A stretch of 38,321 nucleotides of DNA from Gammaproteobacteria bacterium (GCA_016191205.1 JACPPB010000022.1:1-38321); one strand, 5' to 3'; shown: positions 25,020-33,958, numbered from the stretch's first letter. Numbers and translations are program-made. Notes: generated from the letters alone by a model not told the origin.

Positions 25020-26351
25020 TCAACCCCCCGACACCGGATCAGGGTCGGTAGCCTCGGGGCTGTCCACCGGGTCCGGGATCCGGCTGGCCAGTACCTTGTC
25101 GATACGCCGGCCGTCGAGGTCGACCACTTCGAGGTGCCACTGCTCCCACACGCCGATGTCGCCAGTGTGCGGCACCCGGCCGAGCAGCCACATCATCAGT
25201 CCGCTCAGGGTGTGATAGTGGTGCTTGTCTTCCTCGGGCACGGTCTTGAGGCCGAGACGGTCCTTGAGCTCGGGAATGGGCATCATGCCGTCGATCAGCC
25301 AAGAGCCGTCCTCGCGCTGCACCGCCCAGGCCTCGTCCTGATCCCAGGGTTCGAATTCTCCGGTGACCGCTTCGAGCACATCCTGGAGGGTTGCCAGACC
25401 CTGGACTTCGCCGTATTCGTCCACCACGAAGGCCATCTGGGTGCGCGACACCCGGAAGTGATCGAGCAGCTCCATGCCGGACAGCGATTCCGGAACATAG
25501 GTGGGCGCGGTCAGGTGCCGCTCGATATCGACGGGCTCGCCGCGCAAGGTCTGCTGCGCCACCTGTTTGGCGGTGATGATGCCGACGATGTCGCCGAGGC
25601 CGCCACGACAGACCGGAAACCGGGAGTGGTCCGACTCGGTCATGCGCACGAGGTTCTCGTCGCGGGATTTTTCCAGGTCGAGCCACACGATATCGGCGCG
25701 CGGCACCATCAGCGAACCCACCTGGCGTTCGTCGAGGCGAAACACGTTGCGTACCATCTGGCGTTCGTTTTCCTCGATCACGCCGGCCTGGGAGCCTTCA
25801 TCCAGCAGTGCGTGAATCTCTTCCTCGGTGACGATGGCGGCGCCGGAATCCTTCTGTCCCATGAGCCGCAACAGGCCGACCGTCGACCAGCTCAGCAGAT
25901 GCACGAAGGGCCGTGTGGCCACCGACAGGGCGCGCATCGGCCGCGCGACCAGGCGCGCGATCCCCTCCGGATTGAGCTGGGCGATGCGCTTGGGCACCAG
26001 TTCGCCCGCGACGATGGACACATAGGTGATGACAATCACCACCAGCGCGGTCGCGCCGACCTCGCTGGGGGTCTGTGCCAGACCAAGATCCTGCAGCCAG
26101 CGCGCAAGGGGTACCGCGAGCGCGGCCTCGCCGAAGATACCGTTCAGAATGCCGATCGACGTGATGCCGATCTGAATCGTGGACAGAAACCGGGTCGGCT
26201 CGGAACCGAGCTCGATGGCGGCGGCGGCGCCCGCGTCGCCCTCCTCGGCGAGGCGGGTCAGGCGCGCGCGCCGCGCCGCGACCAGAGCGATTTCGGACAT
26301 GGCAAAGCCGCCGTTGATCAGGATCAGTACGGCAAGAATCAGGATTTCCAT
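25020..26351 (-). CDS. CNNM/CorC-type membrane transporter (hemolysin-related, YtfL-like)
   Basis: Inner-membrane protein of 443 residues with an N-terminal DUF21 (CNNM) domain of about four helices (MEILILAVLILINGGFAMSE; TIQIGITSIGILNGIFGEAA; ALVVIVITYVSIVAGELVPK; residues 1-180), two CBS domains (about 195-325; VGSLMVPRADIVWLDLEKS, TQMAFVVDEYGEVQGLATLQ) and a C-terminal CorC_HlyC ligand domain (GSWLIDGMMPIPELKDRLGL; GRRIDKVLASRI). Members are linked to Mg/Co, Na or polyamine export; the substrate cannot be read from sequence. Closest in layout to E. coli YtfL (PaeA). Start ATG 26351. Confidence 0.92.
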   Translation of the reverse strand: MEILILAVLILINGGFAMSEIALVAARRARLTRLAEEGDAGAAAAIELGSEPTRFLSTIQIGITSIGILNGIFGEAALAVPLARWLQDLGLAQTPSEVGATALVVIVITYVSIVAGELVPKRIAQLNPEGIARLVARPMRALSVATRPFVHLLSWSTVGLLRLMGQKDSGAAIVTEEEIHALLDEGSQAGVIEENERQMVRNVFRLDERQVGSLMVPRADIVWLDLEKSRDENLVRMTESDHSRFPVCRGGLGDIVGIITAKQVAQQTLRGEPVDIERHLTAPTYVPESLSGMELLDHFRVSRTQMAFVVDEYGEVQGLATLQDVLEAVTGEFEPWDQDEAWAVQREDGSWLIDGMMPIPELKDRLGLKTVPEEDKHHYHTLSGLMMWLLGRVPHTGDIGVWEQWHLEVVDLDGRRIDKVLASRIPDPVDSPEATDPDPVSGG

Positions 26352-26375
26352 GGTATGGCCATTGGCGGAAGGATG

Positions 26376-26395
26376 GCGCCGGGATCACCCGGCGC
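26376..26395 (-). terminator. Hairpin between slt and the CNNM gene
   Basis: GCGCCGGG-atca-CCCGGCGC is a perfect eight-base-pair stem with a four-base loop, 47 bp after the slt stop and 24 bp before the CNNM start on the same strand. No T tract follows, so it may limit but not end transcription. Confidence 0.4.
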
Positions 26396-26442
26396 GCGGC
26401 GTTCGGGAGGCTGCCCGCTACTGTCCGAAGTGTCCGGCATGG

Positions 26443-28440
26443 TCAGAGCGGCTGCAGTCGTTCTTGCGGCGAGAGAATCTGTTCGGCAGTGCCCAGACGA
26501 TGCGCGTAGATCGCCGAGAACGTGAGTACGTTCTGCACATAGTTGCGGGTTTCGACGAACGGAATGGCTTCGATCCAGGCGTCGAACGGCAGGCGACCGC
26601 CACTTGCGGTGAGCCAGCCGCGGACGCGGCCGGGACCGGCGTTATAGGCGGCGGTGGCAAGAATCCGGTTGTCCTGGAAGCGGTCGAGCATGTCGCGATA
26701 ATAGCTGGTTCCGAGAGCGATGTTCACTTCGGGGTCGTACAGCTGGTTCTCGGTGCGGTAGGGAATGTCGTGGGCGCGGGCGACTTCGTTGGCCGTGGCC
26801 GGCATCAACTGCATCAGGCCACGCGCGCCGGCAGGGGAGAGCGCTTCCGCCCGGAAGGCGCTTTCCTGACGGGCGAGTGCCAGCATCAGCTGCACCGGGA
26901 GCCCCTGACGCTCGGACTGGGTTTCGAACGGCTGGCGGTGCAGTACCGGGAAGCGGGCATCGATTTCGTCCCAGCGACTCGCCTTCACCATGGCGAGGAT
27001 CGCCTGGTAGTGCCATTCCCAGCGATGGGCAAGATGGCCGGCGGCAAGCCATTCGGTTTCGGCCAGGTTGCGGGTTGCCCGCCACCATTCGCGGGCGGCA
27101 TCGAGCTCCTGCCCGTGATAAAGCAGCTCGCGAACCCGCCGCAGCGCAGGCCGTGCCGCCAGCGCGGCGATGACCGCTTCATCCGGTTTTTCTTCACTCT
27201 GCGCCATGGTGTAGCTCTGGTCCAGCCAGTCGCAGGCGAGAAAGCCGTAGAAACTGCGCTGCGTGGCGAGCTCGGCGAAAGTGGTTGCCGCGGTGCCGGG
27301 GTCGGATTCGCCCAGCAGTTGCAGCGCCCGTGCGCGCCAATAGCGCCAGCGCGGCTCCGTCTGCAGGGAAGCCGGCAATTGATCGATGCCGGTAACGAGC
27401 GCACGCCAGTCCCCCGCGGCGATATGGCGTCGCAGATACCATTCGTGGAATCCGCTGTCGAGCAGATCGCCGTGGCGTTGAATCTGCTCGGCCATTTCGC
27501 TCGCATAACCCTGGTCGTAGAGGGCGCGGACGATGGCGGTCTGCACACGACTGCGGGTAGCGACGTCGAAAGCGGGATTGCGCTGGTAGTACTGCCAGTG
27601 CTCCAGCGCCTGCGCGGCATCGGTGCGGGCGGCGCGCTCCAGGGTCTGCGCGATCAGCGCAACCACCTCGGGGCTGTGGTCCGGAAGCAAAGTATGGTTG
27701 CTCAGCAAGCGAGGGTTCTGATAGAGCTGAAGATAGCGCGCTGCCCGGGAGCGGACGGACGCCAAGACGAAAAAGTGTTCGAGGTGGTGGGCCAGACCTA
27801 TCTGGTTCGCCAACACGGCCTTGGCGTAGCGCTGCCAGGCGATGGCCTCGGTGATTTCGCCGCTGTGGGTCAGCAGCGCGAACAGATTGTCGCAGCCCTC
27901 CGGCTGGGAGTGACCGACATTCCACAGCGTGAGACCTGCGCGGACCGCTTCGCGACGGTCACCCGTGTGGTAGCGCGCCTCCTGATACTGGCACTCGAAT
28001 TCCAGGGTGTGAACGGAATCGCGGTAGTACGCCAGAAAATTGCGCCAATCGTGTTGCGCGTAAAACTCCCGCAGCAGACGCGTGCGCAGGCGATTGGCAA
28101 GGGGCATGTCGCCCTGATCGGCCAGAAAGCGGTCGATGGCTTCGCGCGCTTCGGGATAGCGGGCGGAACCGACGGTCTCGAATTCCAGATAGGGGTACAG
28201 GGGGTAGTCGTGAAGCTCGTCGCGCAGCCTGAAAAACTCGGCCCAGTCGCTGATGGCGGCCGCCTGTTGCGCGGCGCGGTAGGTTGCGCGCTGTATGTCC
28301 AGCTCATCGGCGACCGCCGGAGCCGCGGACAACAATAAAAGGTGCGCCAACCACAGCAGCGCCGGCAACGCCAGCCGGGGTGCGCGCCGTGCCAAAACCC
28401 GGGTGCCGGTGTGAACGCCGCGCCTGGCGTACTGTTTCAT
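26443..28440 (-). CDS. slt: Soluble lytic murein transglycosylase (Slt70 type)
   Basis: Periplasmic enzyme that cleaves peptidoglycan glycan strands with formation of 1,6-anhydro-muropeptides. The 665 residues have a basic, long signal peptide (helix LALPALLWLAHLLLLSAAPA, cleavage near residue 44), then the large alpha-superhelical U and L domains, then the C-terminal lysozyme-like catalytic domain: LMLALARQESAFRAEALSPA with catalytic Glu near residue 510, GARGLMQLMPATANEVA, ALGTSYYRDMLDRF and ATAAYNAGPGRVRGWL. Length fits E. coli Slt (645). It starts 28 bp after the usp gene. Products feed NagZ, also in this window. Confidence 0.95.
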   Translation of the reverse strand: MKQYARRGVHTGTRVLARRAPRLALPALLWLAHLLLLSAAPAVADELDIQRATYRAAQQAAAISDWAEFFRLRDELHDYPLYPYLEFETVGSARYPEAREAIDRFLADQGDMPLANRLRTRLLREFYAQHDWRNFLAYYRDSVHTLEFECQYQEARYHTGDRREAVRAGLTLWNVGHSQPEGCDNLFALLTHSGEITEAIAWQRYAKAVLANQIGLAHHLEHFFVLASVRSRAARYLQLYQNPRLLSNHTLLPDHSPEVVALIAQTLERAARTDAAQALEHWQYYQRNPAFDVATRSRVQTAIVRALYDQGYASEMAEQIQRHGDLLDSGFHEWYLRRHIAAGDWRALVTGIDQLPASLQTEPRWRYWRARALQLLGESDPGTAATTFAELATQRSFYGFLACDWLDQSYTMAQSEEKPDEAVIAALAARPALRRVRELLYHGQELDAAREWWRATRNLAETEWLAAGHLAHRWEWHYQAILAMVKASRWDEIDARFPVLHRQPFETQSERQGLPVQLMLALARQESAFRAEALSPAGARGLMQLMPATANEVARAHDIPYRTENQLYDPEVNIALGTSYYRDMLDRFQDNRILATAAYNAGPGRVRGWLTASGGRLPFDAWIEAIPFVETRNYVQNVLTFSAIYAHRLGTAEQILSPQERLQPL

Positions 28441-28468
28441 GGGAGTGCCGTTTTCCCAGCGTCTGCCT

Positions 28469-28915
28469 TCAGCTCTTTGGCTCCGGGTTGATGCGCACGG
28501 CGAGCACGTCGCAGGTCGCGCCGTGCAACACGCCGTTGGCGGTGGATCCGAAAATCAGGGTCAGTCCGTGGCGTCCGTAGCTGCCCACGACGGCGAGATC
28601 CACCGCGTTTTCGCGGGCGAAGCGATGCATTTCCTGGGCGGGCTGGCCAATGAGGATGTGGCATTGCGCGGCGTCAAAGCCATTTTCCCGGGCGAGGATC
28701 TGCAAGCGCTCGCGGGCCTGATCTTCGAGCCGGACCTGAAGTTCGCCGAGATCCATGGGGATGTCGCCGCCATAGGCGAAAGAAAGCGGTTCCTGGACAT
28801 GGACCAACGACAGCCGCGCGTCGCTTTCGCCCAGCAGCTCGCGCACCCGGCGCATCACTTGCGCGGATTCCGGCGATAGATCGAGGCCCACGAGAACGTG
28901 TTTGTAGACTGCCAT
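28469..28915 (-). CDS. Single-domain universal stress protein (UspA type)
   Basis: A 148-residue cytoplasmic Usp protein. MAVYKHVLVGLDLSPESAQV is the first strand and loop; ENAVDLAVVGSYGRHGLTLI and GSTANGVLHGATCDVLAVRI form the G-x2-G-x9-G(S/T)-type nucleotide-binding tail. Closest to UspA/UspD-type domains in length. Start ATG 28915. It is divergent from topA with a 191-bp interval and precedes slt by 28 bp, so these two may be co-transcribed. A second Usp protein (tandem type) lies at 1710-2567. Confidence 0.92.
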   Translation of the reverse strand: MAVYKHVLVGLDLSPESAQVMRRVRELLGESDARLSLVHVQEPLSFAYGGDIPMDLGELQVRLEDQARERLQILARENGFDAAQCHILIGQPAQEMHRFARENAVDLAVVGSYGRHGLTLIFGSTANGVLHGATCDVLAVRINPEPKS

Positions 28916-29021
28916 GGCATAGCTCCGAAGGCCCTGATGGGGGCAGTGTAACTGCTCCCCGGGTGCGCGCAACAGCGACGGAAATCAACGGGTCGCTGCC
29001 GACGGCGGCGAGAACTTCGGC

Positions 29022-29050
29022 TTGACCCCCGCGGGGCCACCCCTTATATA
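29022..29050 (+). promoter_or_regulatory. Sigma-70 promoter for topA
   Basis: TTGACC at 29022-29027 and TATATA at 29045-29050 are separated by 17 bp. This predicts a start of transcription near 29057, about 50 bases before the topA ATG. The discriminator after the -10 is GC-rich (TGCGCGGG), a feature of supercoiling-sensitive promoters. Confidence 0.6.
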
Positions 29051-29060
29051 TGCGCGGGTT

Positions 29061-29087
29061 CGACCGCCGGGTGGCGGTTGTTTTTTT
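29061..29087 (+). terminator. Intrinsic terminator inside the topA leader (possible attenuator)
   Basis: The stem CGACCGCC (29061-29068), loop GGGT, and GGCGGTTG (29073-29080) give eight pairs (one G-T), followed at once by seven T residues (29081-29087). It ends 19 bases before the topA ATG and begins only a few bases after the predicted transcription start. No plus-strand gene lies upstream that it could terminate. Confidence 0.65.
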
Positions 29088-29106
29088 ATGGGAAGCAGCG
29101 AGTTTC

Positions 29107-31731
29107 ATGGGTAAGTCATTGGTTATAGTGGAATCGCCCGCCAAGGCGAAAACCATCAACAAGTATTTGGGCAACGACTTTATCGTCAAGTCGAGTGTCG
29201 GGCATATCCGTGATTTGCCGATGGGCGGCGGCGCGAAGCCGGCGGTCACGGACCGTACTGCCGCCGGCCGTCGCGGGAAGGTAGTCGGCGTCGAGGACAA
29301 GGCGCTCATCAAGGCGGAAAAAAGTCGGGAGCAACTGGTTCGCCGCATGGGCATCGATCCCGAGCATGGCTGGACGGCGGACTACCAGGTGCTGCCGGGC
29401 AAGGAAAAAGTCGTCGAAGACCTGAAAAAGGCCGCCAGATCCGCCGACGCCATCTATCTCGCCACCGACCTCGATCGCGAAGGAGAGGCCATCGCCTGGC
29501 ATCTGCGCGAAATCATCGGTGGCCCGGATGATCGCTACCGGCGCGTGGTGTTCAACGAGATCACCCAGAAAGCGATTCGCGAAGCCTTTGCGCATCCCGG
29601 TGAGCTCGATCTCAACCGGGTCAATGCCCAGCAGGCGCGGCGTTTTCTCGACCGGGTCGTGGGCTTCATGGTGTCGCCGCTGCTGTGGGAGAAAATTGCC
29701 CGCGGTCTGTCGGCAGGGCGTGTGCAGTCGGTAGCGGTGAAACTGATCGTCGAGCGCGAGCGGGAGATCCAGGCGTTCCAGCCCGAAGAGTACTGGACCC
29801 TGCATGCCGAACTCGCCAAAGCGGCGGGCGCGCAGGTGCGCTTCGAAGTAAAGAAAGTTGGCGACCAGAACTATCGACCGACCACCGGCGAGGAATCCGC
29901 GCGCGCGGTGGCGGCGCTGCGCGATGCCGCCTTTCGCGTTGCGGCGCGGGACGATACCCCGACCCAGACGCGGCCGTCGGCGCCCTTCATCACCTCGACG
30001 CTGCAACAGGCGGCGAGTACCCGCCTCGGGTTCGGCGTCAAGAAAACCATGACGCTCGCGCAGCGCCTCTACGAGGCCGGCCATATCACCTACATGCGTA
30101 CCGACTCCACCAACCTGAGCGCGGACGCGGTGGCGGCCTGCCGCAAGCTGATCGAAACCCGCTACGGCGGCGACTATGTGCCCGCGCAACCCAACAGCTA
30201 CGGCGCCAGGGCCGGTGCCCAGGAAGCGCACGAGGCGATTCGGCCCTCGGCGGTCGAGGTGCCGGAAGCTGATTTGCCGGGTGTCGATGACGACGCCAAG
30301 CGGCTCTACCAACTGATCTGGCAGCAGTTTGTCGCCTGCCAGATGATGCCGGCCCGCTTTACCAGCACGGGCGTCACCGTGATGGCCGGCGACTACGAGC
30401 TGCGGGCGCGGGGCCGGGTGGTGCTGTTCGACGGGTTTTTGCGCGCGCTGCCGGCGCAGCGCAGCAAGGACGATGTCGAGCTGCCGGAGCTGACGGTCGA
30501 TGAAGTGCTGCGGCTGGTAGAGCTGCTGCCGCAGCAGCATTTCACCAAGCCTTCCCCGCGCTACACCGAGGCGACCCTGGTGCGGGAGCTGGAAAAGCGG
30601 GGTATTGGCCGCCCCTCGACCTACGCCGCCATCATCTCGACCATCCAGGAGCGCGGCTATGTGCGCCTGGAGACGCGGCGGTTTCACGCGGAAAAGATCG
30701 GCGATATCGTCACCAGCCGTCTGGACGAGAATTTTTCCGATCTGATGGATTACGGCTTCACTGCCGCCATGGAGCAGCAGCTCGACCGGGTCGCCGATGG
30801 CGAGCTCGACTGGCGGCAGGTGTTGGACGGCTTTTACGCGGGCTTTACCGAAAAGCTGGCGCGCGCGAAGGACGGCGAGGGTGGCATGCGATTGAATGCC
30901 GCCGTGGACACGGACATTCCCTGCCCCTTGTGTAGCCGCCCGATGCAGATTCGTACCGGCAGCACCGGCGTTTTCCTGGGCTGCTCCGGGTACGCCCTGC
31001 CGCCCAAGGAGCGCTGCAAGGGAACCCGGAACCTGATTCCGGGTGATGAAGCGATACAGATCGACGAAGACGACGAGGCCGAATCGCGACGCTTGTTGAG
31101 CAAACGGCGCTGCGCCCGCTGCGACACCACGATGAACGGTTACCTGATCGACGCCAACACCAAGATCCATATCTGCGGCGCGAGTCCGGATTGTCCCGGC
31201 TACGAAGTCGAAACCGGCAGTTTCCGCCTCAAGGGCTATGAAGGGCCAGTGATCGCCTGCGACAAGTGTGGCAGCGAAATGCAGCTCAAGTCCGGCCGCT
31301 TCGGCAAATACTTCGGCTGTATGGCCGCGACCTGCGGCAATACCCGCAAATTGCTGCGCAGCGGTCAGCCGGCCCCGCCAAAGGTGCCGGCCATTCCCAT
31401 GCCGGAACTGCGCTGCCAGAAGGTGGACGACCACTATGTGTTGCGCGATGGCGCCGCCGGCCTGTTTCTCGCGGCGAGCCAGTTTCCCAAGTACCGGGAG
31501 ACCCGCGCCCCGCTGGTGTCGGAGCTGCTTCCGCACCGTGACGACATCGATCCCAAATATCGGTACTTGCTCGATGCCCCGGCGCGCGATCCCGCCGGCA
31601 ACCCGGCGATAGTGCGCTTCGGACGCAAGACCGGGGAGCACTATGTACAGACCGAGATCGATGGCAAGGCAACGGGCTGGCGCGCCGATTTTCGCGACGG
31701 TCTGTGGCGGGTTACCGACAAGAGCAAGTAG
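29107..31731 (+). CDS. topA: DNA topoisomerase I
   Basis: Type IA topoisomerase that relaxes negative supercoils. The 874 residues start [20 protein letters not shown] (TOPRIM domain; acidic metal residues in [15 protein letters not shown]). The breakage-reunion domain has [20 protein letters not shown] and the active-site Tyr near residue 329 in [36 protein letters not shown] follows. The C-terminal part has three zinc-ribbon repeats with Cys sets [20 protein letters not shown] and [20 protein letters not shown], then a final unzincked domain to residue 874. ATG 29107 is chosen by homology; the frame opens at 29050 but that ATG overlaps the promoter -10. Confidence 0.97.
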   Translation: MGKSLVIVESPAKAKTINKYLGNDFIVKSSVGHIRDLPMGGGAKPAVTDRTAAGRRGKVVGVEDKALIKAEKSREQLVRRMGIDPEHGWTADYQVLPGKEKVVEDLKKAARSADAIYLATDLDREGEAIAWHLREIIGGPDDRYRRVVFNEITQKAIREAFAHPGELDLNRVNAQQARRFLDRVVGFMVSPLLWEKIARGLSAGRVQSVAVKLIVEREREIQAFQPEEYWTLHAELAKAAGAQVRFEVKKVGDQNYRPTTGEESARAVAALRDAAFRVAARDDTPTQTRPSAPFITSTLQQAASTRLGFGVKKTMTLAQRLYEAGHITYMRTDSTNLSADAVAACRKLIETRYGGDYVPAQPNSYGARAGAQEAHEAIRPSAVEVPEADLPGVDDDAKRLYQLIWQQFVACQMMPARFTSTGVTVMAGDYELRARGRVVLFDGFLRALPAQRSKDDVELPELTVDEVLRLVELLPQQHFTKPSPRYTEATLVRELEKRGIGRPSTYAAIISTIQERGYVRLETRRFHAEKIGDIVTSRLDENFSDLMDYGFTAAMEQQLDRVADGELDWRQVLDGFYAGFTEKLARAKDGEGGMRLNAAVDTDIPCPLCSRPMQIRTGSTGVFLGCSGYALPPKERCKGTRNLIPGDEAIQIDEDDEAESRRLLSKRRCARCDTTMNGYLIDANTKIHICGASPDCPGYEVETGSFRLKGYEGPVIACDKCGSEMQLKSGRFGKYFGCMAATCGNTRKLLRSGQPAPPKVPAIPMPELRCQKVDDHYVLRDGAAGLFLAASQFPKYRETRAPLVSELLPHRDDIDPKYRYLLDAPARDPAGNPAIVRFGRKTGEHYVQTEIDGKATGWRADFRDGLWRVTDKSK

Positions 31732-31745
31732 TCGCCAGGCTGATC

Positions 31746-31766
31746 GGAGCGACCCCGGGGCGCTCC
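31746..31766 (+). terminator. Hairpin after topA
   Basis: GGAGCG-accccgggg-CGCTCC begins 14 bp after the topA stop. The nine-base loop itself can pair (CCCC/GGGG). No T tract follows, so this is only a possible terminator. Confidence 0.35.
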
Positions 31767-31787
31767 GGTGCGGAGTGTGAGTCGGGC

Positions 31788-31796
31788 TGCTATACT
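31788..31796 (+). promoter_or_regulatory. Extended -10 promoter of the small gene after topA
   Basis: TGCTATACT is an extended -10 (TGnTATAAT with one change), 29 bp before the ATG at 31826. No clear -35, as is common for extended -10 promoters. Confidence 0.5.
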
Positions 31797-31825
31797 GAAA
31801 CATCGACCGCATGGGTGGTGATCGG

Positions 31826-32071
31826 ATGGCCTCATCTCTCTACGAAATCATCGAACTTCCGGACGGTGAGTTCACGTTGCAGCGTTCCGGCGAAGATGGC
31901 GAACCGCTGGTGAGAATCGAATTTTCCGAGGAGGCCCGGGTCTATCTGCGGGGTTCGGGTCTGGACGTGGCGCGCGCGATGATCGATGCGGGGATAGAGG
32001 CGATTGAAAATCTTGGCACCAGTGCCGCGGCCGAGGGTGTAGGCGTGTCCGGGCGGCACGTGCTCCACTAG
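31826..32071 (+). CDS. Small conserved protein of the topA-lexA interval
   Basis: An 81-residue acidic cytoplasmic protein of unknown function, opening MASSLYEIIELPDGEFTLQR. The pattern (short strands, then GEPLVRIEFSEEARVYLRGS, then a helix DVARAMIDAGIEAIENLG, and C-terminal RHVLH) resembles small hypothetical proteins found between topA and lexA in pseudomonads, as I recall them. Start ATG 31826 agrees with the extended -10 at 31788; an upstream in-frame ATG at 31811 would leave almost no leader. No motif suggests an activity. Confidence 0.78.
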   Translation: MASSLYEIIELPDGEFTLQRSGEDGEPLVRIEFSEEARVYLRGSGLDVARAMIDAGIEAIENLGTSAAAEGVGVSGRHVLH

Positions 32072-32234
32072 CCCGCTGGTCCGCGCGCGATGCTCGACTG
32101 GCCATCGATCGGCGGCGCCCGGAGCCCGGGCGGTTGAGATCAGCGGCCGGAACTGTTGTATTTCCGGGGTCTTGAGTCGGGGGTCTCGCCAGTGCGGTGA
32201 TAGCCCGTGGCGCGGGTCACTGTTTCCCGTCGTG

Positions 32235-32846
32235 CTAAATCCTTGTGCGAACCAAACCAACGCTTATCCCTTCGAGGGCGAAGGTGCTGGTGCGGAGATC
32301 GACTTCAATCGGTTGGAAGTCCGGGTTTTCCGGCAGCAGGCGCAACCGGTGTGGCTCGGCGGTGAACTGTAGTCGCTTGACGGTCACGGCATCATCGATG
32401 CGCGCCACCACGATGCTGCCGTTATTGGCCACGACGGCTTTCGCCACTGCCAGCAGATCCCCGTCGCGAATCCCGACATCGCGCATGCTGTCGCCCTGGA
32501 TGCGCAGCAGGTAATCCGCCGGCGGGCTGAACAGAGCGGGATCAACCTGACAATGACCCTCCAGGCATTCCTCGGCGAGGATGGGGCTGCCCGCGGCGAC
32601 CCTGCCGACGATGGGCATTCCGCCGGTTTCTTCATTCAACCGGATGCCACGCGAAGCTCCGGGTATCATCTGCAGCATGTCCTTGCGCGCCAGCGCGCGC
32701 AGGTGCTGTTCCGCGGCATTCGCCGACCGAAAACCGAAGTGATGGGCTATTTCGGCGCGGGTTGGCGGATAGCCATGCTGGTTCTGATAGCGGCAGATGT
32801 AATCGTATATTTCGCGCTGGCGTTTGGTCAGGGCGGCAGTGGACAT
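32235..32846 (-). CDS. lexA: LexA SOS repressor
   Basis: Repressor of the DNA-damage regulon, self-cleaving when RecA filaments form. The 203 residues have a winged helix-turn-helix domain (LTKRQREIYDYICRYQNQHG; GYPPTRAEIAHHFGF; residues 6-65), the Ala-Gly cleavage site A85-G86 in GRVAAGSPIL, and the Ser-Lys dyad S120 (QGDSMRDVGI) and K157 (AVTVKRLQ), each one residue later than in E. coli. Start MSTAALTKRQ at ATG 32846. An SOS box overlapping the probable -10 lies 28 bp upstream, so it regulates itself. Divergent from the LOG-family gene. Confidence 0.96.
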   Translation of the reverse strand: MSTAALTKRQREIYDYICRYQNQHGYPPTRAEIAHHFGFRSANAAEQHLRALARKDMLQMIPGASRGIRLNEETGGMPIVGRVAAGSPILAEECLEGHCQVDPALFSPPADYLLRIQGDSMRDVGIRDGDLLAVAKAVVANNGSIVVARIDDAVTVKRLQFTAEPHRLRLLPENPDFQPIEVDLRTSTFALEGISVGLVRTRI

Positions 32847-32873
32847 CGGATGATTGACCGTCACGAAAAACCA

Positions 32874-32889
32874 CTGTGATTATAGCCAG
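32874..32889. promoter_or_regulatory. LexA-binding SOS box with an embedded -10
   Basis: Read on the minus strand, CTGGCTATAATCACAG fits CTGT-N8-ACAG with one change and closely resembles the E. coli lexA operator CTGTATATACTCACAG. The inner TATAAT (minus strand 32884-32879) is a perfect -10, so repressor and polymerase would compete directly. Lies 28 bp before the lexA start. Confidence 0.82.
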
Positions 32890-32956
32890 TATCGGCGGTG
32901 CCGCAAGGATCGAGGGTCGGTTGCAATGCCAATAGCGCTCTGGAAGGGAATTGCCG

Positions 32957-33613
32957 ATGGATGAAAGCAAATTGCCGGAAGCCTGGCGGGTACTGCGTAT
33001 CCAGTCGGAACTGGTCGAGGGCATCGAAGCCCTGACTCCGCTGCGTCGCGCGGTAACGGTATTCGGCAGCGCGCGGCTGGGGGAAGGCTCGCACTGGTAC
33101 GAAGTCGCGCTCAAGGTGGGTGAATTGCTGGGTTCCGAAGGAATCCCGGTGATCACCGGCGGCGGGCCCGGAATCATGGAGGCCGCCAATCGCGGCTGTT
33201 TCAGCACGCCGGCCGATGCGGTGGGGCTCAATATCAATCTGCCCGGGGAGCAAATCCCGAACGCCTATCAGGACATTGCCCTGACATTCCGTTATTTCTT
33301 CGTGCGCAAGTTCATGTTTGTGAAATATGCGATTGGCTTCGTCATATTTCCGGGCGGCTTCGGTACCATGGACGAGTTATTCGAGGCGCTGACCCTGGTG
33401 CAGACCGCCAAGGTCAAGCCTTTCCCGATCGTGCTGGTGGGCGCCGAATACTGGCGCGGTCTCCTCGACTGGATGGAGACCACCATGCAGGGCACCGGCT
33501 GCATCGGTACGCACGATCTGAATCTGTTCACCCTGGTGGATACCGCAGAAGATGCCGCCGCGGTGATCCTGCATCACGTCCGCATGCTGCAGGCCCAGTC
33601 CCTCGCCGAATAG
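32957..33613 (+). CDS. LOG-family nucleotide 5'-monophosphate phosphoribohydrolase (TIGR00730)
   Basis: A 218-residue Rossmann-fold protein of the LOG/'lysine decarboxylase-like' family, which splits cytokinin or purine nucleoside monophosphates into base and ribose 5-phosphate. Signatures: VTVFGSARLGEGSHWYEVAL, PVITGGGPGIMEAANRGCF and FVIFPGGFGTMDELFEALTL (the PGG-x-GT-x2-E active-site motif). Start ATG 32957 has AAGGGA about eight bases upstream. The SOS box at 32874 lies in the shared interval with lexA, so weak LexA influence is conceivable. The real substrate in bacteria of this kind is not known. Confidence 0.88.
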   Translation: MDESKLPEAWRVLRIQSELVEGIEALTPLRRAVTVFGSARLGEGSHWYEVALKVGELLGSEGIPVITGGGPGIMEAANRGCFSTPADAVGLNINLPGEQIPNAYQDIALTFRYFFVRKFMFVKYAIGFVIFPGGFGTMDELFEALTLVQTAKVKPFPIVLVGAEYWRGLLDWMETTMQGTGCIGTHDLNLFTLVDTAEDAAAVILHHVRMLQAQSLAE

Positions 33614-33646
33614 CCAGGGTGCGTGTGCCCGGGCAGAGGCGGCTTG

Positions 33647-33958
33647 CTAGTAGTCGTCCTCGTCGCCAGCGGACTTGCTGTCGTCGAACGGGTCTTCCCA
33701 CAGCGGTTCATGGTAGTTCCCGCGCCGGTTGTCCGATTCCTCGTCGTCGAGGTATTCGAGTTCGCGGAGATCGTCCGGCGGTTCGGCGGGCAACAGGATC
33801 ATCTGTTGCCAGGTTTCAAAGTCGATCTCGCTGATATCGCCATCGATGTACTGGATGGCGATGGTGTCGCTGTCTTCATCGACGGCAACCACCTCGAAAA
33901 TTTCATCTTCGCTGACGTCCTGGTACCACTTGCTGATGACGGGGCGGCGCTTGGCCAT
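33647..33958 (-). CDS. Small acidic conserved protein (possibly DUF6763)
   Basis: A 103-residue cytoplasmic protein beginning MAKRRPVISKWYQDVSEDEI. A strand-rich half (FEVVAVDEDSDTIAIQYIDG, DISEIDFETWQQM) is followed by a strongly acidic tail (EPPDDLRELEYLDDEESDN, ending SAGDEDDY). The pattern PVI-x-WY-x-D and DGDI-E-D-x-W resembles the small family I believe is DUF6763 in gammaproteobacteria; I am not certain of the number. Function unknown. It is convergent with the LOG gene (33 bp between stops). Confidence 0.8.
   Translation of the reverse strand: MAKRRPVISKWYQDVSEDEIFEVVAVDEDSDTIAIQYIDGDISEIDFETWQQMILLPAEPPDDLRELEYLDDEESDNRRGNYHEPLWEDPFDDSKSAGDEDDY

Noticed and set aside
26179-28338. 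719-codon plus-strand frame opposite slt
   Set aside because: slt has a signal peptide and catalytic domain; the antisense frame is a by-product of base composition.
29050-29106. Upstream in-frame ATG that would extend TopA by 19 residues
   Set aside because: It overlaps the promoter -10 and the extension would be encoded by a terminator hairpin; TopA proteins start at MGKSLVIVE.
29116-31812. 898-codon minus-strand frame opposite topA
   Set aside because: topA is certain; no family resemblance in the antisense frame.
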